A stretch of DNA of 25,355 nucleotides from Clostridium sp. 28_17 (GCA_001916065.1 MNRS01000002.1:1-25355); one strand, 5' to 3'; counted from the first letter of the stretch, positions 14,493-21,515 are shown. Notes: generated by a model not told the origin, from the letters alone. Numbers and translations: made by a program.

Positions 14493-16856
14493 CTATTTTA
14501 ATTCAACAACTGTAACTCCCATTTCTCCTTCACCATAAGTACCAATTCTAAAAGACTTAACACGCGAATTTGATTTTAAAAATTTGTGAATACCTTCACG
14601 CAATTTTCCAGTACCTTTACCATGGACAATTCTTACAGTTTGAAGATTTGCAATAGAACAGTCATCTAAAAATTTGTCAACAACAAAAACTGCTTCTTCA
14701 ACATTTAAACCAATAACGTTAATTTCTGAACTAACATTTTTGGCTTTAGAAACTGAACTATAAGAACTTGTTGATTTATTATTCTTATTTGTATTGACGA
14801 TTTTTTCCAAATATTTTAAATTAACACTAAGTTTCATACTACCAACTTGAACTTGAACTTCATTTGATTTAGAAACATTAGAAACTATAATACCATTTTG
14901 TCCTAAAGTAGTTACAAAAACTTCTGTGTTGGGTTTTGCATCTTCAACAGAAATAGCAGATTTTGATTCTTTTGCAACATTATTAGACAATGAAGTTGCC
15001 GAAATATCTTTAATGTCTTTATTAAGTTTATTTCTTAAATTATTCAAATCACTATTAGATTTAGAAACATCATTCATTTTAGAAATTATTTCATTTGCCT
15101 CTTCTTTTGCATCAAGTAAAATATTTCTAGCCTGAATTTTAGCATTATTAATAATTTCATGTTCTTGTTCATTAAGTTTTGTATTGTCACGTTCTAATGA
15201 TTTTTTAAGTTCTGAAATTTCATTTAATTTTTTAGAAATTTCTAATTTTTCATTTTCAATTTTTGATTTATTATCATAAATATTTTTAAGTAATTCTTCA
15301 AAATCAATATCATTTTTTGTTAAGTTGCCTTTTGCTTCATTTATTATAGAATCTGGCAAACCAAGTTTTCTACTAATTTCAAAAGCATTACTTTTTCCAG
15401 GCACACCAATTAATAGGTGATATGTAGGTGACAATGTATTTACATCAAATTCAACAGAAGCATTTTCAAATCCATCAGTTGTTAATGCATATTTTTTTAA
15501 CTCTTGATAATGTGTTGTTGCAACTGTTAAAGAGGAGTTTGATTTAAAGTAATCTAAAACACTAATTGCAAGCGAAGCACCTTCAACTGGGTCTGTTCCA
15601 GAGCCTAATTCGTCAACTAAAATTAATGAATTTTCTGTTGAGTTTTTAACAATATCAACAATATTTGTCATGTGTGCAGAAAATGTACTAAGTGATTCAG
15701 TAATACTTTGGTCATCACCAATATCAGCAAAAATATTATCAAATACAAAGATAGAAGATTGTGTTGAAGCTGGGATATTAAGACCACTACAAGCCATTGC
15801 GGTTAAAAGACCAACAGTTTTTAATGTAACCGTTTTTCCACCAGTATTTGGACCCGTTATAACTAAAGTGTTAAATTTTATGCCTAATTCTAGTGAAATA
15901 GGAACTGCTTTTTCTTGGTCTAAAAGTGGATGTTTTGCATCTTTCAAAATGATTTGTTTTTGCGTATTTATTTTAGGTGTTATACCATGTATTGCTCTTG
16001 AATATTTAGCCTTTGCAAAAGCAAAATCAAGTTTTCCAATACATTCAATATCTTCTTTTATTTCATTTGAATAAGGGTAAAATAATTTGCTTAAATCTTG
16101 TAAAATTTTTTCTATTTCTAAGTTTTCTTCATTTTTTAAATTGGCAAGTTCATTATTTAATTCAAAAACTGAAATTGGTTCAATAAATACTGTTGAACCA
16201 GAACTTGAAATATCATGTACAAAACCTTTAATTTGTCCTCTATACTCGTCTTTTACAGGTATTACATAACGGTCATTTCTAATTGTAATAACATTTTCTT
16301 GAATGTATTTTGAATATGTAGATGAATGTAAAAAAGTATTTAATTTTGTTTTTATATCTTGTTCGATATTTCGTTGTTTTTTGCGGATAGAAGCCAGATT
16401 TTTTGAAGCCCTATCGTCAATTGTATTTTCGTCAATAATACTGTAAGATATTTTTTCGATAATGGAACTATTAGAATATAGTTTTGAGAAAATATCAGTT
16501 AAATATATGTATTCATTTGAAACTATAAAATCGTTGTAAAAATATTTTTTTAGTTCATCTGCCATTTTTAAAATATTTGATAATTCTAAAATTGATTTTA
16601 TTGAAAGAGTTCCATATGATTCAATTGTTTTTAGATTTTTGGTATTGTCAGCGATTTCAGAAATTGGAGGGGTGTTACATCTGTATAAAATGTTAAGTGC
16701 TTCTTCAGTTTCCGCTAGGCTTTTTTTGACGTTTTCTTTATTGTTTGATGGTATTAAATTTTTGCACATATTTTTTCCGATGTATGTGTGTGCATAGTTT
16801 GATAGTTTGTTTAATATTTTTGTGTATTCTAGTTTGTCTAAATATTTATTTTTCAT
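14493..16856 (-). CDS. mutS2: MutS2 ATPase
   Basis: At 787 residues it matches MutS2. There is no MutS mismatch-recognition domain. The core and clamp are followed by Walker A GPNTGGKTVT, then LVDELGSGTDPVEG for Walker B, a long Lys/Glu coiled coil, a KOW-like segment (TEVFVTTLGQNGIIV) and a C-terminal Smr domain with VHGKGTGKLR (His at about 745). MutS2 suppresses recombination in some bacteria and rescues collided ribosomes in Bacillus. The Smr LDxR motif usually present reads INVIG (about 712-716), so endonuclease activity may be altered. It has its own promoter. The ATG is weakly supported by AAAGGA. Confidence 0.95.
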   Translation of the reverse strand: MKNKYLDKLEYTKILNKLSNYAHTYIGKNMCKNLIPSNNKENVKKSLAETEEALNILYRCNTPPISEIADNTKNLKTIESYGTLSIKSILELSNILKMADELKKYFYNDFIVSNEYIYLTDIFSKLYSNSSIIEKISYSIIDENTIDDRASKNLASIRKKQRNIEQDIKTKLNTFLHSSTYSKYIQENVITIRNDRYVIPVKDEYRGQIKGFVHDISSSGSTVFIEPISVFELNNELANLKNEENLEIEKILQDLSKLFYPYSNEIKEDIECIGKLDFAFAKAKYSRAIHGITPKINTQKQIILKDAKHPLLDQEKAVPISLELGIKFNTLVITGPNTGGKTVTLKTVGLLTAMACSGLNIPASTQSSIFVFDNIFADIGDDQSITESLSTFSAHMTNIVDIVKNSTENSLILVDELGSGTDPVEGASLAISVLDYFKSNSSLTVATTHYQELKKYALTTDGFENASVEFDVNTLSPTYHLLIGVPGKSNAFEISRKLGLPDSIINEAKGNLTKNDIDFEELLKNIYDNKSKIENEKLEISKKLNEISELKKSLERDNTKLNEQEHEIINNAKIQARNILLDAKEEANEIISKMNDVSKSNSDLNNLRNKLNKDIKDISATSLSNNVAKESKSAISVEDAKPNTEVFVTTLGQNGIIVSNVSKSNEVQVQVGSMKLSVNLKYLEKIVNTNKNNKSTSSYSSVSKAKNVSSEINVIGLNVEEAVFVVDKFLDDCSIANLQTVRIVHGKGTGKLREGIHKFLKSNSRVKSFRIGTYGEGEMGVTVVELK

Positions 16857-16889
16857 TTTTATAGTCCTTTTCTTTTATTTTATGTTTTA

Positions 16890-16918
16890 ATTATACAAGC
16901 CTATTATTGATAAGTCAA
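16890..16918 (-). promoter_or_regulatory. mutS2 promoter
   Basis: On the minus strand, TTGACT (16918-16913) and TATAAT (16895-16890) are 17 bp apart, about 33 bp before the start codon. Confidence 0.8.
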
Positions 16919-16949
16919 TAATTATTGGTATGTATATATGAATAAAGTA

Positions 16950-16978
16950 TTGAAAAAAATAAAAATGTATGTTAAAAT
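16950..16978 (+). promoter_or_regulatory. Promoter of the structured ncRNA
   Basis: TTGAAA (16950-16955) and TAAAAT (16973-16978) with 17 bp spacing. Expected start is near 16985, a few bases before the outer stem of the RNA. Confidence 0.65.
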
Positions 16979-16984
16979 AAATTT

Positions 16985-17130
16985 AGCATATAATAATAAA
17001 GAAAGTTTCTGAGGGCGGAACAGGCAGCCGCCACCCATAGTTAGGAGATGTAGGAAGGTCAACCTACCTAAACTTTCTTTGACTGAGGTAGATTAGAAAT
17101 TTTATCTAATTTACCTCTTTTATTTTTTTT
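16985..17130 (+). ncRNA. Unassigned structured small RNA
   Basis: A transcript of about 140 nt is bracketed by a promoter and a strong terminator and has no ORF. An 11-bp outer stem AAAGAAAGTTT/AAACTTTCTTT (16998-17008 with 17070-17080) encloses hairpins GGCGG/CCGCC (17014-17018 with 17028-17032, loop AACAGGCAG) and GTAGG/CCTAC (17050-17054 with 17063-17067). The inner part is GC-rich, which stands out in this genome and argues for a conserved structured RNA. I do not recognise the family. It lacks the SRP RNA GGAA-loop domain, a tmRNA tRNA-like part and 6S RNA layout. Confidence 0.75.
17085..17130 (+). terminator. ncRNA terminator
   Basis: GAGGTA plus ATTAGA (17085-17097) pairs with TCTAAT plus TACCTC (17105-17117) around one G-T mismatch, followed by a long T-rich tract. 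Confidence 0.9.
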
Positions 17131-17192
17131 CTATTTTATATTATATTATACTTGGTGCTTGGACAAGTTTTGGACAATTTTACTGATTTTAA

Positions 17193-17226
17193 ACAAAAAT
17201 AAAAGACTTTCAATTTCTTGAAAGCC
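17193..17226 (-). terminator. Terminator of the tRNA-His/tRNA-Gln unit
   Basis: On the minus strand GGCTTTCAA, loop GAAA, TTGAAAGTC (17226 to 17205) is followed by TTTTATTTTTG. It lies 11 bp after the tRNA-Gln 3' end. Confidence 0.85.
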
Positions 17227-17236
17227 TTGGTATTAT

Positions 17237-17311
17237 TGGCTGGACTGGCTAGATTCGAACTAGCGCATGCCAGAGTCAAAGTCTGGTGCCTTACCGCTTG
17301 GCTACAGTCCA
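17237..17311 (-). tRNA. tRNA-Gln(UUG)
   Basis: A 75-nt cloverleaf: acceptor TGGACTG/CAGTCCA, G73, encoded CCA, anticodon stem CCAGA/TCTGG enclosing CTTTGAC (anticodon TTG). It is the second gene of a two-tRNA transcript, 8 bp after tRNA-His. Confidence 0.95.
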
Positions 17312-17319
17312 ATATATAC

Positions 17320-17397
17320 TGGGGTGGAAGATGGGACTCGAACCCACGGTCTCCAGTGCCACAAACTGGCGCGTTAACCAACTACGCTACATCCACC
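17320..17397 (-). tRNA. tRNA-His(GUG)
   Basis: The anticodon stem CCAGT/ACTGG encloses TTGTGGC, giving GTG. The extra 5' G (17397) opposite C73 is the tRNA-His identity element, and CCA is encoded. The acceptor stem GTGGATG/CTTCCAC has one T-T mismatch at its sixth pair. Confidence 0.93.
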
Positions 17398-17429
17398 ATA
17401 GTTTCCGTGCTTGTTCTTGGCACTTTCTT

Positions 17430-17459
17430 ATTTTAACTCATTTATTATTCATTTGTCAA
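17430..17459 (-). promoter_or_regulatory. tRNA-His/Gln promoter
   Basis: On the minus strand, TTGACA (17459-17454) and TAAAAT (17435-17430) with 18 bp spacing. A small GTGC/GCAC hairpin lies in the precursor leader. Confidence 0.7.
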
Positions 17460-17528
17460 GTATATTTGAAAAATTTTTTCATATAATTTTAAAAAGTGTA
17501 TATTATTTGAAATTGTGGAGGTGAATTT

Positions 17529-17915
17529 ATGGAAAAAACACAAATAAAAGAAAATAATATAATTGCAAGAATTGGAAAAGGAATACTAATAGCAATGATT
17601 ATAACAATTGTATCATTAATAATTTTTTCAATTATTTTGGCAAATACTAATATAACAGAAAATGTGGTAAATCCAGTAATAATGATAATAACCGCAATAA
17701 GCATATTGGTAGCAAGTTCAATAGAAAATACAAAAATAAAGAAAAATGGATTATTAAATGGAGGAATTATAGGTGGAGGATATATACTAATAATTTATTT
17801 AGTTTCTAGTATTTTAAATTGGAAATTTACGTTAAACCAACAATCTATAATTATGATTGTATCGGCAATTGTATTTGGAGTATTAGGTGGAATAATTGGA
17901 GTAAATAAAAGATAA
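17529..17915 (+). CDS. TIGR04086-type small membrane protein
   Basis: The 128-residue protein has four hydrophobic segments, at about 17-38, 46-62, 77-94 and 105-124, with a short charged N-terminus and a basic C-terminal NKR. Length, four-helix layout and the Gly-rich LLNGGIIGGGYIL turn match the TIGR04086 (YrzE-like) family of Firmicute membrane proteins, whose function is unknown. GGAGGTGA lies at ideal spacing before the ATG. It is monocistronic, ending at the terminator at 18004. I saw no convincing promoter in the short gap after the divergent tRNA unit. Confidence 0.75.
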   Translation: MEKTQIKENNIIARIGKGILIAMIITIVSLIIFSIILANTNITENVVNPVIMIITAISILVASSIENTKIKKNGLLNGGIIGGGYILIIYLVSSILNWKFTLNQQSIIMIVSAIVFGVLGGIIGVNKR

Positions 17916-18003
17916 AAATAAATCAAAACAATTTATTATATATAATTTAAAATAATAAATCTACATAAAATTTTTTACATTCTTTTAATTTAAAAAATAG
18001 AAC

Positions 18004-18040
18004 AAAAGCCTTGGAAATAAGTTATTTCAAGGCTTTTACA
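18004..18040 (+). terminator. Terminator after the membrane protein gene
   Basis: AAAAGCCTTG plus AAATA pairs with TATTT plus CAAGGCTTTT (18004-18037), a long near-perfect stem ending in T residues. Confidence 0.9.
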
Positions 18041-18049
18041 AAACTTAAA

Positions 18050-18066
18050 TGTCGAAAAATGTCGAA
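18050..18066 (+). promoter_or_regulatory. Tandem Spo0A boxes
   Basis: Two perfect TGTCGAA sequences (18050-18056 and 18060-18066) lie in direct repeat exactly 10 bp apart. TGTCGAA is the core Spo0A-binding box, and a 10-bp register is how Spo0A dimers occupy tandem boxes at the abrB promoter. The pair lies at roughly -61 to -45 relative to the expected start of the next operon, a usual place for activation. Binding itself is inference. Confidence 0.72.
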
Positions 18067-18075
18067 ATGTTTTTG

Positions 18076-18104
18076 TTGACAAATCAAAAATATGGAAGTA
18101 TAAT
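18076..18104 (+). promoter_or_regulatory. Promoter of the matrix-like operon
   Basis: Perfect TTGACA (18076-18081) and TATAAT (18099-18104), 17 bp apart. The leader is about 95 nt to the first start codon. Such a strong core promoter beside Spo0A-type boxes suggests that regulation may also involve a repressor. Confidence 0.88.
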
Positions 18105-18203
18105 CAAATTACATTTTCATATTTTTTATAATTTAATTCAAAATAATTTTTAAAATCGAAAAAACAATCCAAAATTAAAAATCGAATAAGAGGAGGAATG
18201 CTA

Positions 18204-18791
18204 TTGAAAAAGAAAACAAAAATAGTATTAATAGTAATTGTTATTGCTGTAATACTTGTATCATTTATAGGAGGACAGGCATATGCAAAATATATGTCAA
18301 AAATAACGGGGAATGGAGTAGGAGAAATTGCACAATGGAGATTCAAGGTAAATGAAAATGAAGAAAAAATGCAAACTATTTCATTAAATTCTACAATATA
18401 CAATTTCACATTAGCAAATGGAAGAATTGCACCAGGAACTGCAGGAAGTTTTGAAATTAATATAGACGGAAGTGGAGCAGGAGTTGCAATATTTTATACA
18501 GTAAACTTCCAAAACGAAACAGAAAAACCAAAAAATTTAAAGTTTAAATATGACGGTAAGGAATTTGAAAGTATAGAACTTCTTAATCACTGGATAGTTG
18601 GCACAATCCATGGAGATACAGACGCGCAACAAAGAAGTTTTATAATTGAATGGGAATGGCCATATGAAACAGGCAATACACCAGAAGAAATTGCAGAAAA
18701 CGACGAAAGAGATACAATTGATGCAAAAAACATCAGTGATTATAGATTTGATGTTGTTGTAACAGGAACGCAGGTTCAACCACAGAAATAA
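18204..18791 (+). CDS. Secreted TasA/CalY-like candidate, operon gene 1
   Basis: A TTG start at 18204 is preferred because AGGAGG lies 7 bases before it, while the ATG at 18198 touches the binding site. The 195-residue product has a signal peptide: KKKTK, a Val/Ile-rich core, then GGQAYA/KY with an AxA cleavage site. The mature part has ISLN.T, RIAPGTAGSFEINI, KPKNLKF, WEWPYE and an Asp-rich stretch before YRFDVVVTG. PGT/S-G-F followed by beta-rich sequence resembles the TasA/camelysin type of matrix protein by eye only. There are no Cys residues and no LPxTG anchor. Gene 3 of the operon is a paralogue. A role as an extracellular matrix or spore-surface subunit is inferred. Confidence 0.7.
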   Translation: MKKKTKIVLIVIVIAVILVSFIGGQAYAKYMSKITGNGVGEIAQWRFKVNENEEKMQTISLNSTIYNFTLANGRIAPGTAGSFEINIDGSGAGVAIFYTVNFQNETEKPKNLKFKYDGKEFESIELLNHWIVGTIHGDTDAQQRSFIIEWEWPYETGNTPEEIAENDERDTIDAKNISDYRFDVVVTGTQVQPQK

Positions 18792-18849
18792 AACATAAAA
18801 AATATGAAAATGTGCTTTATATAAAAATATGTGAAAGGATGAGACAAAA

Positions 18850-19413
18850 TTGAATAAAAATCAAAGTTTAAAATATATCAATTTGCCAATTTTTTGCAAA
18901 GAAAAAATACAAAAAGAAGAAGAAAGAAAATCCAACAAATTTTTAACTGCAGGGTTTATAATATTTATCATCATGTTATTAATGTTTTGTGGATACAGTA
19001 TGGCAAAATCAATTGAGGACTATGTTATAAATGCAAAAGCACAAATTGTAGAACCAATATTAATTGTTGAAAACAACCCTGCAATAGATATAACAGAAAC
19101 AAAAAATTACGGAGAATATATATTCAAAATAAAAAATTATAATGACCAAGGAAAACTTTCGGAGTGTGATTTGAAATATTATATTGAAATACTTGCAAAA
19201 TTGGACAATTCAATTAATATAGAATTATATCAAGGGGAAAATAAAATTGAATTGCATAATAATAAAACAGAATTTATGAAAATTGAAAAAAACCAAAAAG
19301 AAGATAGGGAATATAAAATTAAAGTTACATATGATAATGAAAACACGGAAGTAGGAAATGATATATTAGAAAAAATACAAATTAAAGTTCATACAGAGCA
19401 AGAAAAGGCATAA
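18850..19413 (+). CDS. Membrane-anchored extracytoplasmic protein, operon gene 2
   Basis: A TTG start at 18850 follows AAAGGATGA at good spacing, and no ATG fits better. The 187-residue product has about 30 charged residues, one transmembrane helix (about 31-52) and then SMAKSIEDY, suggesting a bitopic protein or a signal peptide with a long n-region. The outside part (VEPILIVENN...GEYIFKIKNYND) reads as a beta-sandwich with Lys/Glu/Asn-rich strands and no catalytic motif. It is 58 bp after gene 1 and 9 bp before gene 3, in the same operon. An anchor or assembly role is inferred. I do not recognise a family. Confidence 0.7.
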   Translation: MNKNQSLKYINLPIFCKEKIQKEEERKSNKFLTAGFIIFIIMLLMFCGYSMAKSIEDYVINAKAQIVEPILIVENNPAIDITETKNYGEYIFKIKNYNDQGKLSECDLKYYIEILAKLDNSINIELYQGENKIELHNNKTEFMKIEKNQKEDREYKIKVTYDNENTEVGNDILEKIQIKVHTEQEKA

Positions 19414-19422
19414 GGTGATGAT

Positions 19423-19998
19423 ATGAAAAAATTTATTAAAATTTTGCTAATAGTTATTTTGGTATTTTTGTGTGTTATAGTCAAACTTAAAATTAATTCA
19501 AAAAATGTAAAAAAAGATGATTTTTTATTTCTAAAAATATTTCAAAATCAAAATAAATTTCAGGAAAAAGAAGAATATACTTTTATGGTAAATTATAAAA
19601 ATAAAAGTTTTAAATCAATAAATTTATCGGATACTCTAGACCAAAATGTAAGTAAAAAAATTGCACCAGGTACTAGCGGAAAATTTAATATTGTATTAAA
19701 TTCAAATCATAATTTGAAGTATAGAGTTGAATTTAAAAGTAAAAGCGATAAACCACGAAATTTGAATTTTATAATAATAGTAGATGGAAAAAATTTATTT
19801 AGAACTAATAATTTGGATGAGGTTTCTGGAAAAATATCAGGAAAAATTGCAAAAAATCAAAAGATTAATTTAACGGTGTTGTGGCAATGGCCATATGAAA
19901 ATGAAAAAGATTCTAATGTGGATGTTCAAGATACAAAAGATGGAAAAAATATAGAAAAATATCAATTTGAAGTAACTGTTTTTGGTGAAGAAGAGTAA
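19423..19998 (+). CDS. Membrane-anchored paralogue of operon gene 1 (gene 3)
   Basis: The 191-residue product starts at an ATG with AAGGTGATGAT overlapping the gene 2 stop. MKKFIKILLIVILVF gives an N-terminal helix without an AxA cleavage site, so it is probably anchored. The rest aligns by eye with gene 1: KKIAPGTSGKFNI with RIAPGTAGSFEI, KPRNLNF with KPKNLKF, WQWPYE with WEWPYE, and DTKDGKNIEKYQFEVTVFG with DTIDAKNISDYRFDVVVTG. The pair looks like secreted subunit plus tethered version, similar in concept to the TasA/TapA pair but not clearly homologous to it. Confidence 0.72.
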   Translation: MKKFIKILLIVILVFLCVIVKLKINSKNVKKDDFLFLKIFQNQNKFQEKEEYTFMVNYKNKSFKSINLSDTLDQNVSKKIAPGTSGKFNIVLNSNHNLKYRVEFKSKSDKPRNLNFIIIVDGKNLFRTNNLDEVSGKISGKIAKNQKINLTVLWQWPYENEKDSNVDVQDTKDGKNIEKYQFEVTVFGEEE

Positions 19999-20002
19999 AG
20001 GG

Positions 20003-20578
20003 GTGATAAAAATTAAAAAAAATAAGGTCTTTTTTGTAATTATATTTTGTACAGGGATGTTTTTGAATTGTACAAATATATATGCAAAATATGTAATGCA
20101 AAATGAATTTAATATTGCAAATGTTAGTATTGATAGAACACGACCTAAAATTGAATTAATTAGTATTCAAAATAGTGATGAAAATTTTAAAAATTATGCT
20201 AATAAAACGCATGTTGTAGTAGCAAAAATAAAAGTAATTGATAAAAATTTGGAAAGTGTGAATTTGGATGAAAATCATTTTAAAATAAAGGTTGGTGATA
20301 AGTTTATAAATGATGTGAGTTTTGAATGTGGACAGGTTCAGGAGTTAGAGGATGGAAAAATTGTTGAGATTCAATTGTCTAATTTAAATGTTGATGGAAT
20401 GTTGAAGTTGGTGTTTGCAGAGGGTTTTGCTGAAGATGATGGAAAATTGAATAATGTGAATACTGAGATAAATACTGATGTTGTTGTTGATAATTCTATT
20501 CCGTTTGTTCCGGTTGAAAGAGATGAGTTTGTGTTTGATGGCGGTGATGGTGCTGGAAATGAATTGAATTTGGGGTAA
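20003..20578 (+). CDS. Secreted protein with Ig-like domain, operon gene 4
   Basis: The start is uncertain. Candidates in frame are TTG 19982 (overlaps gene 3, no binding site), GTG 20003 and ATT 20012. AGGGGTGAT at about 19999-20007 would ideally serve ATT 20012, a rare start. GTG 20003 is given as a compromise. About 190 residues: lysine-rich start, hydrophobic core VFFVIIFCTGMFL and IYAKY, the same A-K-Y cleavage context as gene 1. The mature part has DRTRPKIELISI, KTHVVVAKIKVIDKNL and DVVVDNSIPFVP, which read as an Ig-like beta domain. It ends in a Gly/Asp-rich tail (GGDGAGNE). It overlaps or abuts gene 3, so the two are translationally linked. Confidence 0.68.
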   Translation: MIKIKKNKVFFVIIFCTGMFLNCTNIYAKYVMQNEFNIANVSIDRTRPKIELISIQNSDENFKNYANKTHVVVAKIKVIDKNLESVNLDENHFKIKVGDKFINDVSFECGQVQELEDGKIVEIQLSNLNVDGMLKLVFAEGFAEDDGKLNNVNTEINTDVVVDNSIPFVPVERDEFVFDGGDGAGNELNLG

Positions 20579-20606
20579 ATATGTGATTTTTTATGTTGCT
20601 TGGCTA

Positions 20607-20635
20607 TGGACAAATATAAAAATTTGTGATAGTAT
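20607..20635 (+). promoter_or_regulatory. Possible tRNA-Gln(CUG) promoter
   Basis: TGGACA (20607-20612) and TAGTAT (20630-20635) at 17 bp spacing, about 18 bp before the mature tRNA. No clear terminator follows operon gene 4, so read-through from it is an alternative. Confidence 0.4.
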
Positions 20636-20652
20636 AAATTTGGTTTTTATAT

Positions 20653-20727
20653 TGGGGTATCGCCAAGCGGTAAGGCAGTGGACTCTGACTCCACCATTCC
20701 TGTGTTCGAATCACAGTACCCCAGCCA
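20653..20727 (+). tRNA. tRNA-Gln(CUG)
   Basis: A 75-nt cloverleaf: acceptor TGGGGTA/TACCCCA, G73, encoded CCA. The anticodon stem GTGGA/TCCAC encloses CTCTGAC, giving CTG. The T arm is CTGTG-TTCGAAT-CACAG. This second Gln isoacceptor is far from the UUG one and next to decayed accessory genes. Confidence 0.95.
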
Positions 20728-20737
20728 TTATAAATTT

Positions 20738-20782
20738 CTGCAGGTGTTTGTTAACAAAAGACATTTGCAGATTTATTTTTTG
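20738..20782 (+). terminator. tRNA-Gln terminator
   Basis: CTGCA (20738-20742) pairs with TGCAG (20766-20770), extended inward through G-T and A-T pairs to a TTGTTAACAA centre, and ATTTATTTTTTG follows. Confidence 0.7.
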
Positions 20783-20795
20783 TATCTTAAACTTA

Positions 20796-20818
20796 TTCTG
20801 CCACTATTAGTGACAGAA
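20796..20818 (+). other. Hairpin before the DUF1016 relic
   Basis: TTCTG and CACTA pair with TAGTG and CAGAA (20796-20818) around single mismatched bases and a one-base loop. It sits just ahead of the AAGGAGG of the relic. With no T run after it, a regulatory or remnant role is unclear. Confidence 0.4.
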
Positions 20819-20842
20819 TTGCAAAAAGGAGGATTTTTATTT

Positions 20843-21391
20843 ATGAATAATGATTTGATAAGTGAAGACTACAAAGATTTTATAGGAAAAATAAAAAATA
20901 AGATTAGAAATAGTCAATATGAAGCAATGAAAGTGGTAAATCAAACTTTAATAAGTTTATATTGGTGAATTGGACAGGAAATATATAACCAATAACAAGA
21001 ACAAGGTTGGGGAAAGTCAATTGTTGAAGTATTATCAAAAGAATTGAAAAAGGAATTTCCTGATGTTCATGGTTTTTCTTCAAGTAATTTATGGAGAATG
21101 AGAAATTTTTATGTAACATATAATAATATGGAAAATCTCGCACCACTAGTGCGAGAAATAAGTTGGAGCAAAAATGTAGCTATAATGGAGAAATGCAAAG
21201 ATCAACTTGAAAGAGAATTAGAAGAAAGTTTAATAATTATTATATGTAAAAATAAAAATAGAACTGTTGTAGAGTATGCTTTAAACGATAGTTATAAGCC
21301 AATCGGCGTGGCTACATATCAAATTAGAGATACTTTGCCAGAAAAGATGAAAGATTTGCTACCATCTCCTGAAGAAATAGAAAAAAATTAA
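20843..21391 (+). pseudogene. Decayed DUF1016 (YhcG-type) nuclease gene
   Basis: One frame runs from an ATG with AAGGAGG to TAA at 21389-21391 but contains TGA (20966-20968) and TAA (20993-20995). Across these stops the reading is continuous in family terms: VVNQTLISLYW, stop, IGQEIYNQ, stop, then QGWGKSIVEVLSKELKKEFP, matching the DUF1016 N-terminal domain. After ISWSKNVAIMEKC it jumps to IIIICKNKNRTVVEYAL, KPIGVATY and LPSPEEIE from the very C-terminus. The central part with the PD-(D/E)XK core is therefore missing. Two nonsense changes (TGG to TGA and CAA to TAA would suffice) and an in-frame deletion make it inactive. DUF1016 proteins are often encoded with restriction or other defence genes. 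Confidence 0.85.
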
Positions 21392-21401
21392 AAAATTTGT
21401 A

Positions 21402-21515
21402 ATGGAAATGGCTAAAATGCTAGATATGTCAAGAGAAAAAATAAAATATCATATAGCAGTATTAAAAGAAAATAACATTATTATTAGAGAAGGTTCCACT
21501 AAAAAAGAGATTTGA
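21402..21515 (+). pseudogene. Winged-helix C-terminal fragment
   Basis: A 37-codon frame encodes MEMAKMLDMSREKIKYHIAV followed by LKENNIIIREGSTKKEI. This is a helix-turn-helix plus wing, as found at the C-termini of AlbA/Schlafen-type ATP-binding proteins and some Fic proteins (IAKxLGxSxxTVxRxIKxLxExGII pattern). It has no binding site and is far too short to be a whole gene, so it is taken as the tail of a deleted gene lying 10 bp after the DUF1016 relic. Confidence 0.6.

Noticed and set aside
16985..17130. Signal recognition particle RNA, 6S RNA or tmRNA
   Set aside because: The SRP domain IV consensus around a GGAA loop, the 6S open-promoter bubble, and a tRNA-like end with a tag ORF are all absent.
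17136..17486. Open frames on both strands across the tRNA-Gln/His pair
   Set aside because: They overlap two clear tRNA genes and a terminator, and have no ribosome binding sites.
20966..20995. UGA recoding (Trp or selenocysteine) in the DUF1016 frame
   Set aside because: A UAA follows 9 codons later, the catalytic core is deleted, and no SECIS-like hairpin is apparent. Gene decay explains all of it.
21138..21156. CTCGCAC/GTGCGAG hairpin as a regulatory element
   Set aside because: It lies within the coding remnant of the DUF1016 N-terminal domain (LAPLVREISW) and is explained by that protein sequence.
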